A stretch of 64,000 bases of DNA from JAJNBA01 sp963842295 (GTDB lineage Bacteria; Actinomycetota; UBA4738; HRBIN12): positions 301,734-365,733 of the forward strand of contig CAWJFY010000004.1 of NCBI GenBank assembly GCA_963842295.1. Direction: 5' to 3'. Every line of letters starts with the position of its first letter. Within the stretch, counting starts at the first letter, position 1. Of this stretch, positions 43,552 through 52,859 are shown piece by piece. The notes under the pieces are model-generated. The model worked only from the letters and a program-made list of their open reading frames with translations. It ran no database searches and was not told the origin of the DNA. Position numbers and translations under genes: made by a program.

Positions 43552-44507
43552 CAGCGACGGCAGGAGTCGGGCGGCTCCGCAGCGCCCGGCACGATCATGT
43601 CCCCACGGACCCCGTAGTCCCCTCCGGGCCGGACCTGGGGGTCGGCGTCGTCCAGGAACCGGTCGATCGCCATCACCAACGTGGTGCCACCGATCCCCAC
43701 GAGGTCGATGTCGTCGACGGTGATCATCGAACAGTCGGCGATGCCGTTCGCATCACGGATCGCGGAGACGAAGCCGTACGCGTCCTCGGTCGGCCCGACG
43801 GCCGCTGTCGTGACGTCCAGACCGACGAGCCGCTCGGTGAACGGGATCAGGAAGGCATCGGGTTCGGGGAACCCAGCAGGCCGTGGGCCGCCCGCGGCGA
43901 TCACCACGAGCAGGCCCGCACCGCCGATACCGAGGAGGGCCTCGGGCTCCAGGTCGCGATCCGCGGTCACGAACCCCTCGGTGAGGAGCTCTCCCAGCAC
44001 GTCGTCTTCTTCTGCGAAAGCGCCGACCGCGAGACGATCCGCGAGCGCCTCCGCGATCCGCCCGCCCAGGGCGTTTGGATCGGACCCGGCGAGCCCGAGG
44101 ATGCCTTCCAGGGCGGAGGCATTCTCCGGGATCTCCGGTTCTGCGAGCCGTCGGGTCAACGAGAGGGTCGCGAGAACGTCGACGCCGGCCGCAGTGAGCT
44201 CGTCGACGGTCCGCTGCGCCGGAGCCTCGACCCCTTCCAAGGTGACCACGACCGCCTCCTCCCCGCTGAGCACGCCGTCCCTCAGTGTGGGCTCGAGCCC
44301 CACGGCGAAGCGCTCATAGAGGGTGAAGAGAACGACCGCCTCGTCTCGATCCCGCTGCGCCTGGTCCGTGCGCTGCCGTAGTTCGTCGACGAACCCCTCC
44401 CCCACGACCGAGGTACCCGCGAGGATCCCGAGACCGAACGCGAGCACGACGGCGACGATCGAGACGACGTGATATCGCCAGGAGATCACACGATCGACCT
44501 CACCCAC
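43551..44507 (-). CDS. steB: SteB/MctB family envelope protein
   Basis: 318-residue protein with one N-terminal membrane segment (WRYHVVSIVAVVLAFGLGILAG) and a long extracytoplasmic domain beginning with a coiled-coil region. Family members include MctB of M. tuberculosis (copper homeostasis) and SteB of Corynebacterium (envelope integrity with SteA). It overlaps steA by 22 bases, fitting a working pair. Confidence 0.92.
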   Translation of the reverse strand: MGEVDRVISWRYHVVSIVAVVLAFGLGILAGTSVVGEGFVDELRQRTDQAQRDRDEAVVLFTLYERFAVGLEPTLRDGVLSGEEAVVVTLEGVEAPAQRTVDELTAAGVDVLATLSLTRRLAEPEIPENASALEGILGLAGSDPNALGGRIAEALADRLAVGAFAEEDDVLGELLTEGFVTADRDLEPEALLGIGGAGLLVVIAAGGPRPAGFPEPDAFLIPFTERLVGLDVTTAAVGPTEDAYGFVSAIRDANGIADCSMITVDDIDLVGIGGTTLVMAIDRFLDDADPQVRPGGDYGVRGDMIVPGAAEPPDSCRR

Positions 44508-45676
44508 TCGACGAGCCCGTCGAGGGTCTGGTCCAGATAGAGCCGGAGCGCCGGCGAGGCCGCGAACATGAGGCCGAGCGCAACGAGCATCGCGGCGACC
44601 AGCAGCACCACGTCACGCCCGCGCGCCCGACTCGGATAGAGCCGAGCCACCCCCTTCGCATCCATCAGGATCTCGCCCACCCGGAGTCGGACGAGAAACG
44701 TGGACGACATCCCCGGCCGCCCCTTGTCCAGGAACTCCCGGAGGTTGCCGTGGGTCCCGACGGCCACGATCAGCTCCGCGCGTCGCTCGTGGGCGAGGAG
44801 GAACGCGACGTCTTCGCTCGTGCCCGCGGAACGCACCTCGACGTGCGGGATCGCGAGACGCTCGAGGCGGGCCCGCCCCGGAGCCCGACCGTCCGGATAG
44901 GCGTGGAGGACGACATCCGTCCTGACCCGTCGCGGGGCGCGGACCAACTCGAGCGCGCGGTCGGAGATGCTGTCCATGTCGCCGATCACGACGTCCGGTG
45001 AATACCCGGCGTCGAGGAGTGCATCGGTCCCTCCGTCCACGCCGACGAGCACGGGCTTCGTGTCGCGGATATAGGAACGCAGAGCCGCCAGATCCTCTCG
45101 ATAGCCGTACCCGCGGACCACTACCAGCACGTGGCGCCCCGCGAGGGAGTGGCGGAGCTCGGGGAGACCGGCGCCGCCGAAGAGGAGGTCACGCTCCTCG
45201 CGCATGTACTCGAGCGTGTTGCGAGCGAAGCCCTCGAAACGCTCATCCACCGCATCGCGGGCAGACTCCATGTCTCGAAGGATCGATGCCCCGTCCTGCC
45301 TGATCCCCACCGCGATCAGCCGGGAGCCTGCGAAGAGACGGTCGTCCTCGAGGTGGACCGGGTCGCCGTCCCGCACCTTCTGGAGCACCAGCGGCCCCAC
45401 GCGGTCGACGAGCGGGATGCCGGCCTCGTCAAGGATCTTGGGTCCGAGGTTCGGGTAGCGGCCGCTGATCGAGGGCGCGGCGTTCACGACGGCGGCCACC
45501 CCGGCTCGGACGAGCGCCTCGGCAGCCACGCGGTCAAGATCCTCGTGGTCGATCACGGCCACGTCCCCGGGCTCGATCCGAGCGACGAGCTCTTTCGTGC
45601 GACGGTCGACCCGTGCCCGGCCGCCCGTCTGGCCTCGTGGACGGCCCGTTCGGCGCCGAAGCAGCTTGGAAGCCAG
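44486..45676 (-). CDS. steA: SteA, putative cytokinetic-ring protein, probable CTG start
   Basis: 396-residue protein with a thiamin-pyrophosphokinase-like core (VVIGDMDSISD) and one C-terminal membrane helix (VVLLVAAMLVALGLMFA), which puts the enzyme-like part inside. The nearest ordinary start, GTG at 45562, would remove a stretch (RVDRRTKELVARIEPGDV) that is conserved in SteA proteins as I remember them. Reading upstream in frame there is no ATG, GTG or TTG; a CTG at 45674-45676 has GGGAAGGG 6 bases before it and gives the normal family length. The CTG start is inferred. Confidence 0.88.
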   Translation of the reverse strand: MASKLLRRRTGRPRGQTGGRARVDRRTKELVARIEPGDVAVIDHEDLDRVAAEALVRAGVAAVVNAAPSISGRYPNLGPKILDEAGIPLVDRVGPLVLQKVRDGDPVHLEDDRLFAGSRLIAVGIRQDGASILRDMESARDAVDERFEGFARNTLEYMREERDLLFGGAGLPELRHSLAGRHVLVVVRGYGYREDLAALRSYIRDTKPVLVGVDGGTDALLDAGYSPDVVIGDMDSISDRALELVRAPRRVRTDVVLHAYPDGRAPGRARLERLAIPHVEVRSAGTSEDVAFLLAHERRAELIVAVGTHGNLREFLDKGRPGMSSTFLVRLRVGEILMDAKGVARLYPSRARGRDVVLLVAAMLVALGLMFAASPALRLYLDQTLDGLVEWVRSIV

Positions 45677-45748
45677 TGCGTCCCTTCCCCGGCCTGGGAC
45701 CGTCCCCGGCCGTCCCTCGAGTGGTCCGAGGGTAGCCGAGAGCGAGAC

Positions 45749-47458
45749 TCAGGTGACGGCGTCCGCAGTCCCGAGCGCGGCGACGGTCTCCGCCCGGAGC
45801 CGGTGGGCTTCGTCGAGCAACTCTTCGGCATGGGATACGGCGCTCTCGCTACCCGCGAGGCCGGCGAGCATGCGTGAGAGCTCCTCGGCCCGGCCGGTGC
45901 CGTCGACGAGGTCCACCGAAGCGGTTCCTCCGTCCTTCGTGACGCGGAGATGCCTGTCTGCGAAGCAGGCGATCTGCGGCAGGTGCGTCACCACGAGCAC
46001 CTGTCGCCCCATCGCGAGCCTGGCGAGGCGGCGTCCCACGGCCAGTCCGGCCTGCCCTCCGATGCCCGCGTCGACCTCGTCGAACACCAGGATCCCCACC
46101 TCGTCGAGATCAGCGAGAACGCTCCGGCAGGCCAGCATCACCCGTGAGAGCTCGCCTCCCGAGGCGGCCTTCGCGAGGGAGCGGACGGGCTGTCCGGGCG
46201 TTGGCGAGAACCACAGCTCGGCGCGCTCGGCGCCTCCCGGTCCTGGCTCCTCGGCGGCGACCAAACGGACCTCGAACGCGGCGCCGGGCATCCCCAGCTC
46301 TTCGAGCTCGGCGCGTACCGCCCCCTCGAGCGATCGCGACGCCTCGGTGCGCCCTGCCGTCACGATCGCCGCCCGATCGTGGGTCTGCTCGCTCAGGGTT
46401 GCAGCTTCGGCCTCGAGCTCCGCGATCCTATCGTCGGCGCCCGCCAACGTTCCGAGCCGATCGGATGCCTCGGCCAGGAAGGCCGACACGTCGGCATCGG
46501 ACGGGCCGTATTTCCGCTGGAGCTGCTTCAGGGCCGCGATCCTTTCGCGGACGGTCTGCAGCCGTTGGGGATCGGGAAGGAGGGCTTCCCCGTACGCGCG
46601 GACGTCCCGCGCCAGCTCCGAGGTCTCGACCGCGACTCCCCTAGCCCGCTCTGCGACCTCAGCGGCCGTCGGGTCGAGCTCGGCTGCCGACTCGAGCGCG
46701 GTGGCGAGCGTAGCCGCCGCATCCGCGATCCCCTCCTCGCCCGTGAGAGCGTGCTCGGCGGCCGAAGCCTGTTCCATGAGCCGCTCCACGTGTGCGAGCC
46801 GTCCCTCCTCCGTCGTGAGCTCCTCGGTCTCTCCTCCCCGAGGGCCGACGGCCTCGATCTCCCGGACCTGGTACGCGAGGAGGTCCAACTCCCGCTCGCG
46901 CCCGCGCGCCGCCTCCCGCAGAGCCTCCAGCTCGATGCGGGACGCGCGCAGACGATCGTGCACCTCTCGGTACGCGCCCAGGGCAACCAGATGCACGTCA
47001 CCCGCGAACCGGTCGAGGAAGGCCGTCTGCGCGGCCGGCGCAAGCAGCCGTTGCGTTTGTCCCTGCCCGTGGTGCTCGACGAGACCGGCGCCGAGCTCGG
47101 CGAGCGCCGATGCCGTCGCGAGCTGGCCCCCGATGCGCGCGGTCGATCGCCCGTCCCGGGCGATCGACCGCGCGAGGATGACCTCGCCGTCCTCCGCCCA
47201 GTCCCCAGCGTCATCGGTCGCGTCGAACCGCGCTTGGACCCGGGCGGCGCTCGCGCCCTCCCGGACGAGCGAGGCGGAGCCTCGCTCGCCCAGCGCGAGC
47301 AGGAGCCCTACGGTCACCATCGTCTTGCCAGCACCTGTCTCGCCAGTGAGCACGTTCAGGCCCGGCGACAGCTCGAGCTCGAGGTCGGCGATCACCCCCA
47401 GGCCGCTGATGTGGAGCTCGCGCAGCACGGCGCGGATGCTAGCGCTGCCCCCTGACAC
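45749..47458 (-). CDS. recN: DNA repair protein RecN
   Basis: SMC-like ATPase for double-strand break repair, 569 residues. Walker A GETGAGKT near the N-terminus, long coiled coils in the middle, signature ASGGELSRVMLA and Walker B VLVFDEVDAGIGG near the C-terminus. The GTG at 47458 follows a GAGGGGG sequence; a GTG at 47428 begins at the conserved core but has poor spacing. It sits between nadK and steA. Confidence 0.96.
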   Translation of the reverse strand: MSGGSASIRAVLRELHISGLGVIADLELELSPGLNVLTGETGAGKTMVTVGLLLALGERGSASLVREGASAARVQARFDATDDAGDWAEDGEVILARSIARDGRSTARIGGQLATASALAELGAGLVEHHGQGQTQRLLAPAAQTAFLDRFAGDVHLVALGAYREVHDRLRASRIELEALREAARGRERELDLLAYQVREIEAVGPRGGETEELTTEEGRLAHVERLMEQASAAEHALTGEEGIADAAATLATALESAAELDPTAAEVAERARGVAVETSELARDVRAYGEALLPDPQRLQTVRERIAALKQLQRKYGPSDADVSAFLAEASDRLGTLAGADDRIAELEAEAATLSEQTHDRAAIVTAGRTEASRSLEGAVRAELEELGMPGAAFEVRLVAAEEPGPGGAERAELWFSPTPGQPVRSLAKAASGGELSRVMLACRSVLADLDEVGILVFDEVDAGIGGQAGLAVGRRLARLAMGRQVLVVTHLPQIACFADRHLRVTKDGGTASVDLVDGTGRAEELSRMLAGLAGSESAVSHAEELLDEAHRLRAETVAALGTADAVT

Positions 47459-47467
47459 CCCGCCCCC

Positions 47468-48313
47468 TCACATCGGGCCCCCGACCTCGGGCGGATCCCC
47501 GGGCAGGTCGAACTTGTCCCGAACACGTGTGAGGAACCCGGGTCCGTCGTCCTTTGCCACTAGCCTCGCGGGCCGTGGCGCGGCCAGGATCCGTACCCTC
47601 GACCCGACCGGGAGCTCGATCCCCTCCCGCCCATCGGCGGACAAGACTCCCGGTTCGTCTCCGACCACCTCGAGGACCACCACCTGCTCGGCGCCGAGCA
47701 CGAAGGACCGGTCGAAGACCATGTGGGCGGCGATCGGAGTGAGGATCAGACACTCGACGTGGGGACTCACGATCGGACCTCGAGCGGAGAAGGAATACGC
47801 CGTCGATCCCGTCGGTGTCGCCACGATCACGCCGTCGGCCGAGAAGGTCGTCACGTATTCGCTGTCCACGTGGACCGCGAGCCGAACCAGACGGTGGCGT
47901 GTCCATTTCTCGACCATGATCTCGTTCATCGCCCACTGCGCGGGGAACGAGATGCCGTTCTCCGACTCCGCGATCACCGCCAGCCGTTCCTCCACGCGCG
48001 ATCTGCCCTCGAGCGCGTTCCGCACGAGCTCGAGCGCACTCGGGCCCGGCTCGATCTCCGTCAGGAAGCCGAGGCGGCCGACCTTGACACCGAGCACCGG
48101 GCAGTCCGCCTCGGCCGCCACGCGCGCCGCCCGCAGGAACGTGCCGTCGCCGCCGACCGAGACGACCAGGTCGGGCGGGTTCTCGCGGACGTCGTCGGGA
48201 CCCCTCGCGAGCTCGGTTGCGACCCCTTCTTCACCGAGGTCATGACGGAGCTTCTCGGCCGTCTCGACCGCGCTCGCCCGACCCTCGTGCACGACGAACG
48301 CGACCCGGCTCAT
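47468..48313 (-). CDS. nadK: NAD kinase
   Basis: Makes NADP from NAD; 281 residues. GGDGTFLRAAR motif and TPTGSTAYSFSARGP signature are intact. The ATG at 48313 overlaps the tlyA stop by 4 bases; the open frame runs on to 48859 inside tlyA. Next to recN and tlyA as in mycobacteria. Confidence 0.97.
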   Translation of the reverse strand: MSRVAFVVHEGRASAVETAEKLRHDLGEEGVATELARGPDDVRENPPDLVVSVGGDGTFLRAARVAAEADCPVLGVKVGRLGFLTEIEPGPSALELVRNALEGRSRVEERLAVIAESENGISFPAQWAMNEIMVEKWTRHRLVRLAVHVDSEYVTTFSADGVIVATPTGSTAYSFSARGPIVSPHVECLILTPIAAHMVFDRSFVLGAEQVVVLEVVGDEPGVLSADGREGIELPVGSRVRILAAPRPARLVAKDDGPGFLTRVRDKFDLPGDPPEVGGPM

Positions 48314-49107
48314 GATGTATCCGCTTTCCCAGCGGCGTCGATCACGCCGTCGACGTCGAGGGTGATCCCTTCTCCCCCCACACGGGCGTGCAACAGGAAC
48401 TCGGCGTTGCCGGCCAGCCCTTTCACGGGCGAGACGATCAGACCTGTGTTCCCCGCTCCCGCCGCTCGCGTCCGGTCGGCGACCACTTCGATCGCCCGTC
48501 GCCAGGCGTCGGGATCTCGGACCACGCCGCCGCGCTCCACATCGTCGCGTCGCGACTCGAACTGCGGTTTGATCAGGAGCACGAGGTCGGCGCGAGGCTC
48601 GGCCGCCTGGACGAGCGGGCCTATGACGAGGCGGAGCGAGATGAACGAGAGGTCGGCGGTCACGAGGGAGGGGCGGTAGGGAAGGAGATCGGGATCGAGC
48701 TCGCGCACGTTCGTCTTCTCCATGACCGTCACGCGAGCATCGATCCGGAGCTCCCAGGCGAGCTGCCCGTACCCGACGTCGAGTGCGACGACGTGTCGTG
48801 CGCCTCGCCGCAACAGGCAGTCGGTGAATCCGCCGGTGGATGCCCCCGCGTCGAGGCAACCCCTCCCCGAAGCGTCGATCCCGAACGCGTCGAGAGCGGC
48901 CGCGAGCTTCTCCCCGCCTCGGGAGACGAAGGGGCGCGCCGGCCCCGCCACGACGAGCGCCTCGTCGGTCCCCACGAGCGTCGTGCTCTTGGTGGCCGGG
49001 GCGCCACGAACCGTCACGTGACCTGCACGGACAGCTTCTTGCGCCTCCGCCCGAGTGCCCACCAAGCCGCGGCGCACCAACTCGGCGTCGAGGCGGCGAC
49101 GGCCCAC
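48310..49107 (-). CDS. tlyA: rRNA 2'-O-methyltransferase TlyA
   Basis: 265-residue S4 plus FtsJ-type methyltransferase that modifies cytidines of 16S and 23S rRNA; loss gives capreomycin resistance in mycobacteria. S4 domain RRRLDAELVRRGLVGTRAEA, SAM motif DAGASTGGFTDC, and later LLIKPQFE and SPVKGLAGN. Start ATG at 49107. Confidence 0.95.
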   Translation of the reverse strand: MGRRRLDAELVRRGLVGTRAEAQEAVRAGHVTVRGAPATKSTTLVGTDEALVVAGPARPFVSRGGEKLAAALDAFGIDASGRGCLDAGASTGGFTDCLLRRGARHVVALDVGYGQLAWELRIDARVTVMEKTNVRELDPDLLPYRPSLVTADLSFISLRLVIGPLVQAAEPRADLVLLIKPQFESRRDDVERGGVVRDPDAWRRAIEVVADRTRAAGAGNTGLIVSPVKGLAGNAEFLLHARVGGEGITLDVDGVIDAAGKADTS

Positions 49108-49120
49108 CTCATCCTTCCCG

Positions 49121-49525
49121 TCAGGAGGCGTTGGACGGCGTCGGACTGCCGCCGGGGTTCGGGGATGTCTTCCGAGCCGTCGTCTTCTTCCGGGCGCTGG
49201 GCTTGCGAGTCGCGGTCTTCCTTCCTGTCGTTTTCCGGCCGGACGCGGTCATGCCCGCCGCACGCTCGAGGTCCCGGACCCGCTTCCGGAGCGCATCGAA
49301 CTCATCCTGCGTCGCAACGCCCATCGAGCGCATCCGCGAGGCGACCTCTTTGCGGACCGCCTCGCGGAGTCGCAGCGACAGGTCGACCAGCTCTCCCGCG
49401 GTCTTCGCGACCTGGTCCTTGTCGGCGCCGCGCCCCAGGTAGCGCTTCGCCAGTTCTTGCGCCTTCTCCGGGCTCAGCTGCCCGATCAGAGCGTCGAAGA
49501 CCTTCTTGACATCGTCGAGCACCAT
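49121..49525 (-). CDS. Phasin-like coiled-coil protein with Lys/Arg-rich tail
   Basis: 134-residue protein. The first 90 residues are predicted helical and coiled (SPEKAQELAKRYL, LRLREAVRKEVASRMRS, DEFDALRKRVRDLE); the tail is made of KTTGRKTATRKPSA-like basic repeats resembling histone-like or AlaLys-rich C-termini. A small gene sits in the same position in mycobacteria (Rv1693). The ATG at 49525 has AGGAGGA 9 bases upstream. May bind DNA or polymer granules; function unknown. Confidence 0.75.
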   Translation of the reverse strand: MVLDDVKKVFDALIGQLSPEKAQELAKRYLGRGADKDQVAKTAGELVDLSLRLREAVRKEVASRMRSMGVATQDEFDALRKRVRDLERAAGMTASGRKTTGRKTATRKPSARKKTTARKTSPNPGGSPTPSNAS

Positions 49526-49613
49526 CGGGTCATTCCTCCTGCTCTTCGCCGTCGTCTCGCAGTTCGTCGACCTACTCCGGCAGGATACCCTCGCCCCCGA
49601 GCGGCAGGTCCCG

Positions 49614-50384
49614 TCACAGCAGACCGGAGAGATCGTCGACGACGAACGTCGGCTTCCATGGGGAGCCATCGACGTCCTCGCCACGAGTCGTTCCCGTGAG
49701 CACCAGGGCCGAGTCCCACCCCAGGCGTGAGGCGCCAGCGATGTCGGTATCCAGTCGGTCACCCACCACGAGCGGCCGGCCGCCGCCGGCCGAAGCGAGC
49801 GCGCGCTCGAACAGCGGAGCCTCGGGCTTCCCGATGACGTCGCCGCGCGAGCCGGTCGTGGTCTCGATCGCGGCGAGGAGCGCCCCGGCGCCCGGCCAGG
49901 ACTCCCCCCCGGGCGCCGGGAACGAGGGGTCGGCGTTGGAGGCCACGAGGGAGACTCCTCGCTCGACGAGGACGGAGGCGTCCTTCAGCTTCGCGTAATC
50001 GGCACCTCGGTCGAACCCGACTACGACGACGTCGACCTCGTCCGCCGAGGCGTCCACGACATGGATGCCGGCAGCGCCCAGCGCAACGAGGAGACCCTCC
50101 TCTCCGACGACGAAGGCCGAGCGGACGCCCCGCTCTGCCAGCACCGTCGCCGTCGCGAGCGCCGAGGTCACCACCTCTTCGGGCTTCGCGTCCGCCCCGA
50201 CCGAAGCGAGCCGCTCGGCCACCTGCTCCGGCGTCCGGCTCGAGTTGTTGGTCAGGAACGCGATCCGCTTGCCCGCTTCCCGCAGGGCGGCGACCGCCTC
50301 GGCCGCCCCGGGGATCGGCTCGGGCCACCGGTACAGGACGCCGTCCAGGTCGAGCAGGATCGCGTCGTACGGGTCGGCCAGCAC
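49614..50384 (-). CDS. HAD-superfamily phosphatase, class IIA (NagD-like)
   Basis: 256-residue hydrolase. HAD motifs: DLDGVLYR (nucleophile Asp), FLTNNSSRTP, KPEAPLFERAL and GDRLDTDIAGASRLGWDS. The C2 cap type and length match the NagD/glycerol-3-phosphate phosphatase group, to which mycobacterial Rv1692 belongs. Lies between the TPR and phasin-like genes. Confidence 0.93.
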   Translation of the reverse strand: MLADPYDAILLDLDGVLYRWPEPIPGAAEAVAALREAGKRIAFLTNNSSRTPEQVAERLASVGADAKPEEVVTSALATATVLAERGVRSAFVVGEEGLLVALGAAGIHVVDASADEVDVVVVGFDRGADYAKLKDASVLVERGVSLVASNADPSFPAPGGESWPGAGALLAAIETTTGSRGDVIGKPEAPLFERALASAGGGRPLVVGDRLDTDIAGASRLGWDSALVLTGTTRGEDVDGSPWKPTFVVDDLSGLL

Positions 50385-50389
50385 GCGCG

Positions 50390-50767
50390 TCAGGCCGAAA
50401 GCCGCTCGAGCGCCTTGACGTAGTCCGGTATCTCCGGCCGCAGGACGACGGCCAGCTTCGCGTGGCCGCGGGCTCGTGAGCGCTGACCCGTGCGCTCACA
50501 CGCGAGCGCGAGCGCGAAGTGCGCGTAGTCATCGGAAGGGTTGAGCTGCACCGCTTTCGCGAACTCACGGCGAGCCCGAGAAGCCCGGCCGCACGCGTAC
50601 AGCGCGCGGCCGAGCGCCTCGCGGATCGACGCCTTCTCTGGCTCCAGCAGCTTCGCGCGCGAGAGAAGCATCACGGCCTGATGTGGATGGCCTCCGGAGA
50701 GCAGGGAGCGACCCCGCGCGTAGAGGTCGTACGCGGACTCTTCTCGCCTGTGTGTCTCCGCTGTCAT
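50390..50767 (-). CDS. Small TPR-repeat protein
   Basis: 125-residue protein with about three tetratricopeptide repeats (DLYARGRSLLSGGHPHQAV, ASIREALGRALYACGRASR, DDYAHFALALACERTGQ). Likely a protein-interaction scaffold. The ATG at 50767 is used; the frame opens to 50953 without support. It ends 5 bases before the HAD gene. Confidence 0.85.
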   Translation of the reverse strand: MTAETHRREESAYDLYARGRSLLSGGHPHQAVMLLSRAKLLEPEKASIREALGRALYACGRASRARREFAKAVQLNPSDDYAHFALALACERTGQRSRARGHAKLAVVLRPEIPDYVKALERLSA

Positions 50768-51010
50768 GGCCCATCCACTCCTCTGCGTCTCACTCGAGAC
50801 GATGTTTCTTCCACCGGTCGACGTTAGCAGTGACGCGAGGGAACGTGGCTGGACAGGCGATGGTGGTCCCGGCCTCGAGGCGGCGGTTGTTCGAGCCACT
50901 TGGTCCCCGTGGCGCGAATCGTCACGCAGAGGCGCCACGCCGGCCTGCCCCACCGACCAGCCCGCCTGTCGCCGGTCCTTCGCTGCCTGCCGCTCTTGAC
51001 GCGCGGTCTT

Positions 51011-51382
51011 CTAGTCGACCGCACGGAGCGCGTGCTCTTTGCTGGGATGGTCCTGCATCTCGGTGACCGTGCCATCGCGGAAGGTGATGATCGTGGCGAT
51101 CTCCTCAGGCCAGTCCGGGCCGCCGACGGTCCCCGGGCGCGAGACCACGATGACTTTCTCGCCCGCGGTGTCGATGAACTCGAGGTCGCCACGCGTGAAG
51201 CCTTGATGGAACCGTTCGCGAACGATTTCCATCACCTCATCACGGCTATCGCACCCTTCGAGTTCCGGATCATGGGCGCCCCAACGGACCTGCGGATCCA
51301 TCAGGGACTCAACCGCGGCGAAGTCACCCGCTTGCCAGGCCTCGAAGCCACGCTGGGCCAGTTCCATCGTCTGCCGGCTCAT
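51011..51382 (-). CDS. SnoaL-like (NTF2 fold) protein
   Basis: 123-residue small protein of the NTF2-like superfamily: helical start MELAQRGFEAWQAGDFAAV, then strands with MDPQVRW and a final IITFRDGTVTEMQDHPSKEHAL. SnoaL-like proteins may be enzymes or ligand binders; there is no catalytic cue here. Start ATG at 51382. First gene of the looser accessory stretch. Confidence 0.85.
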   Translation of the reverse strand: MSRQTMELAQRGFEAWQAGDFAAVESLMDPQVRWGAHDPELEGCDSRDEVMEIVRERFHQGFTRGDLEFIDTAGEKVIVVSRPGTVGGPDWPEEIATIITFRDGTVTEMQDHPSKEHALRAVD

Positions 51383-51402
51383 CGTCGATCCTTCCCAGTG
51401 GC

Positions 51403-51753
51403 TCAAGCCCGAGTGCTGTCGAGGTGCTGCAAGAGCGCATGAGCTGCGAGCTCGACCTCTTTGTGTCGCCACTCGGCAGCCCGGTACTGACACGCGATCA
51501 GGCCACTTCTGTGGAGTCGACGGAAGTCGCCGTAAACGAACGCGTACCTCGCCTTGGTCTCATCCGTCGCACCGTCGGTGAGTCCGAGATACCACTCGCC
51601 GTATTCATCCCACGCGTGCGATTCCAAGAAGGTGTTCTCGTCCTCGGCACTCGGTTGGACGTCGCCCCACGTGCTGTCGAGCACGTACTGATGAGCGTCG
51701 ATGAGCTTCCTCGCTCTCGCTACGGCCGGTTCGTTCACGGAGTACGAAGCCAT
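51403..51753 (-). CDS. Conserved hypothetical protein
   Basis: 116-residue soluble protein, rich in Trp, Tyr and charged residues (HAWDEYGEWYLGLTDGA, YAFVYGDFRRLHRSGLIAC). I recall close relatives across actinobacteria with no known function. ATG at 51753; 20 bases upstream of the SnoaL-like gene, so possibly one transcript. Confidence 0.8.
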   Translation of the reverse strand: MASYSVNEPAVARARKLIDAHQYVLDSTWGDVQPSAEDENTFLESHAWDEYGEWYLGLTDGATDETKARYAFVYGDFRRLHRSGLIACQYRAAEWRHKEVELAAHALLQHLDSTRA

Positions 51754-51931
51754 GACCTCATTCTGCCTCGGATGTCAGTCGCTGCAACTCCGACCTGACA
51801 CCGGCCCATGAAGCAGGTCAAGCAAGGAGTAGAAGGCAAGGCCCCCTTCTGGGGTCGCTCACGCCACGACGGCAGGATGCGTCGATCCGCCGTCGTCTCG
51901 GCCAGATGAAGAGGTTCTCCGCATGTACTCG

Positions 51932-52351
51932 CTACGTACTCTCAGCCAGTCCGGCGACGGATCGAGGGCTGGGCCGAGCGGGAGTCCTCGCAGAGAGCAA
52001 AGTGTCGACCGCGTCCGCCACGTCCCGCGGGTCGAAGGGCTTCGTCATCACGGCGTCGGCCCCTCCTGATAGGCAGCGCTCCAGCTCCCGAGACAGCGTT
52101 ACGGCCGTCAAGACAAGGACGGGGACCTGCTCCATGTCGGTAGCGTCACGGATCACTCCCAGCACGTCGTAGCCGCTCAGCCCGGGCATCATCAGGTCGA
52201 GCACGATCGCGTCGGGGTTCTCGGCCCGGACCAGCGCGATCCCGATTCGCCCATCCTCGGCCACGACCGTCTCATGACCCCTCGCGTCGAACGCGAGGCG
52301 AAGGATCACACCAACGATCGACTCATCGTCGATCACGAGGACACGCGGCAT
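51932..52351 (-). CDS. Stand-alone response regulator receiver protein
   Basis: 139-residue CheY-like receiver with acidic pair DD (8-9), phospho-acceptor Asp in IVLDLMMPG (about 51), Thr in LVLTAVT and Lys in MTKPFDP (about 103). No output domain is attached and no histidine kinase gene is in the window. Downstream: a short Pro/Ser-rich tail. Start ATG at 52351. Confidence 0.92.
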   Translation of the reverse strand: MPRVLVIDDESIVGVILRLAFDARGHETVVAEDGRIGIALVRAENPDAIVLDLMMPGLSGYDVLGVIRDATDMEQVPVLVLTAVTLSRELERCLSGGADAVMTKPFDPRDVADAVDTLLSARTPARPSPRSVAGLAEST

Positions 52352-52430
52352 CCCGCCCTACCCCTTTCGGGCTTCTCCTCGAGTCATCGGCGGCAGAGGC
52401 CCGGAACCTGAAGAACATCTCTCGGGTGAC

Positions 52431-52859
52431 CTAGCCCTCGAGCATCTGCTTCAGGTTCCGCAGGACGATCGACCACGCCTGATCCGAGGCTTCCTTCGCC
52501 TCGTCGGACGGGAGGTTGTGCTCCGTGATCGTCAGCTCGGAGTCGCCGTTCCGCTCCGCAACCTGCCAGGTGACTTCCTGGTAGTGCTCGGGGCTGTCCG
52601 GCATCTCGGAGAGATCGCTCCAGTGCGTGTGCACGAGTAGGTGGGGCGGCTCGATCCGCAGGATCTCGCCCTTGTCGACGTAGGGCTTCCCCTGCCACTC
52701 ACCTCGGTGGACGATCGGACTCCCCCGCTTCCAGTCGGTCTCCGTGTCCACGCCGAAGAACCATTGCTTGATCAGCTCTGGGGTCGTGAGCGCCCGCCAG
52801 ACCTCGTCCACGCGTGCGTCGATCGAGACGGAGCTGGACGCGCTGATGTCGGTCTTCAT
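52431..52859 (-). CDS. SRPBCC/AHSA1-domain protein
   Basis: 142-residue START-like fold: SSSVSIDARVDEVWRALTTPELIKQWFF at the start and a C-terminal helix (SDQAWSIVLRNLKQML). Such proteins bind hydrophobic ligands or stress-related partners; function here unknown. Its stop lies 79 bases upstream of the receiver gene. Confidence 0.88.
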   Translation of the reverse strand: MKTDISASSSVSIDARVDEVWRALTTPELIKQWFFGVDTETDWKRGSPIVHRGEWQGKPYVDKGEILRIEPPHLLVHTHWSDLSEMPDSPEHYQEVTWQVAERNGDSELTITEHNLPSDEAKEASDQAWSIVLRNLKQMLEG

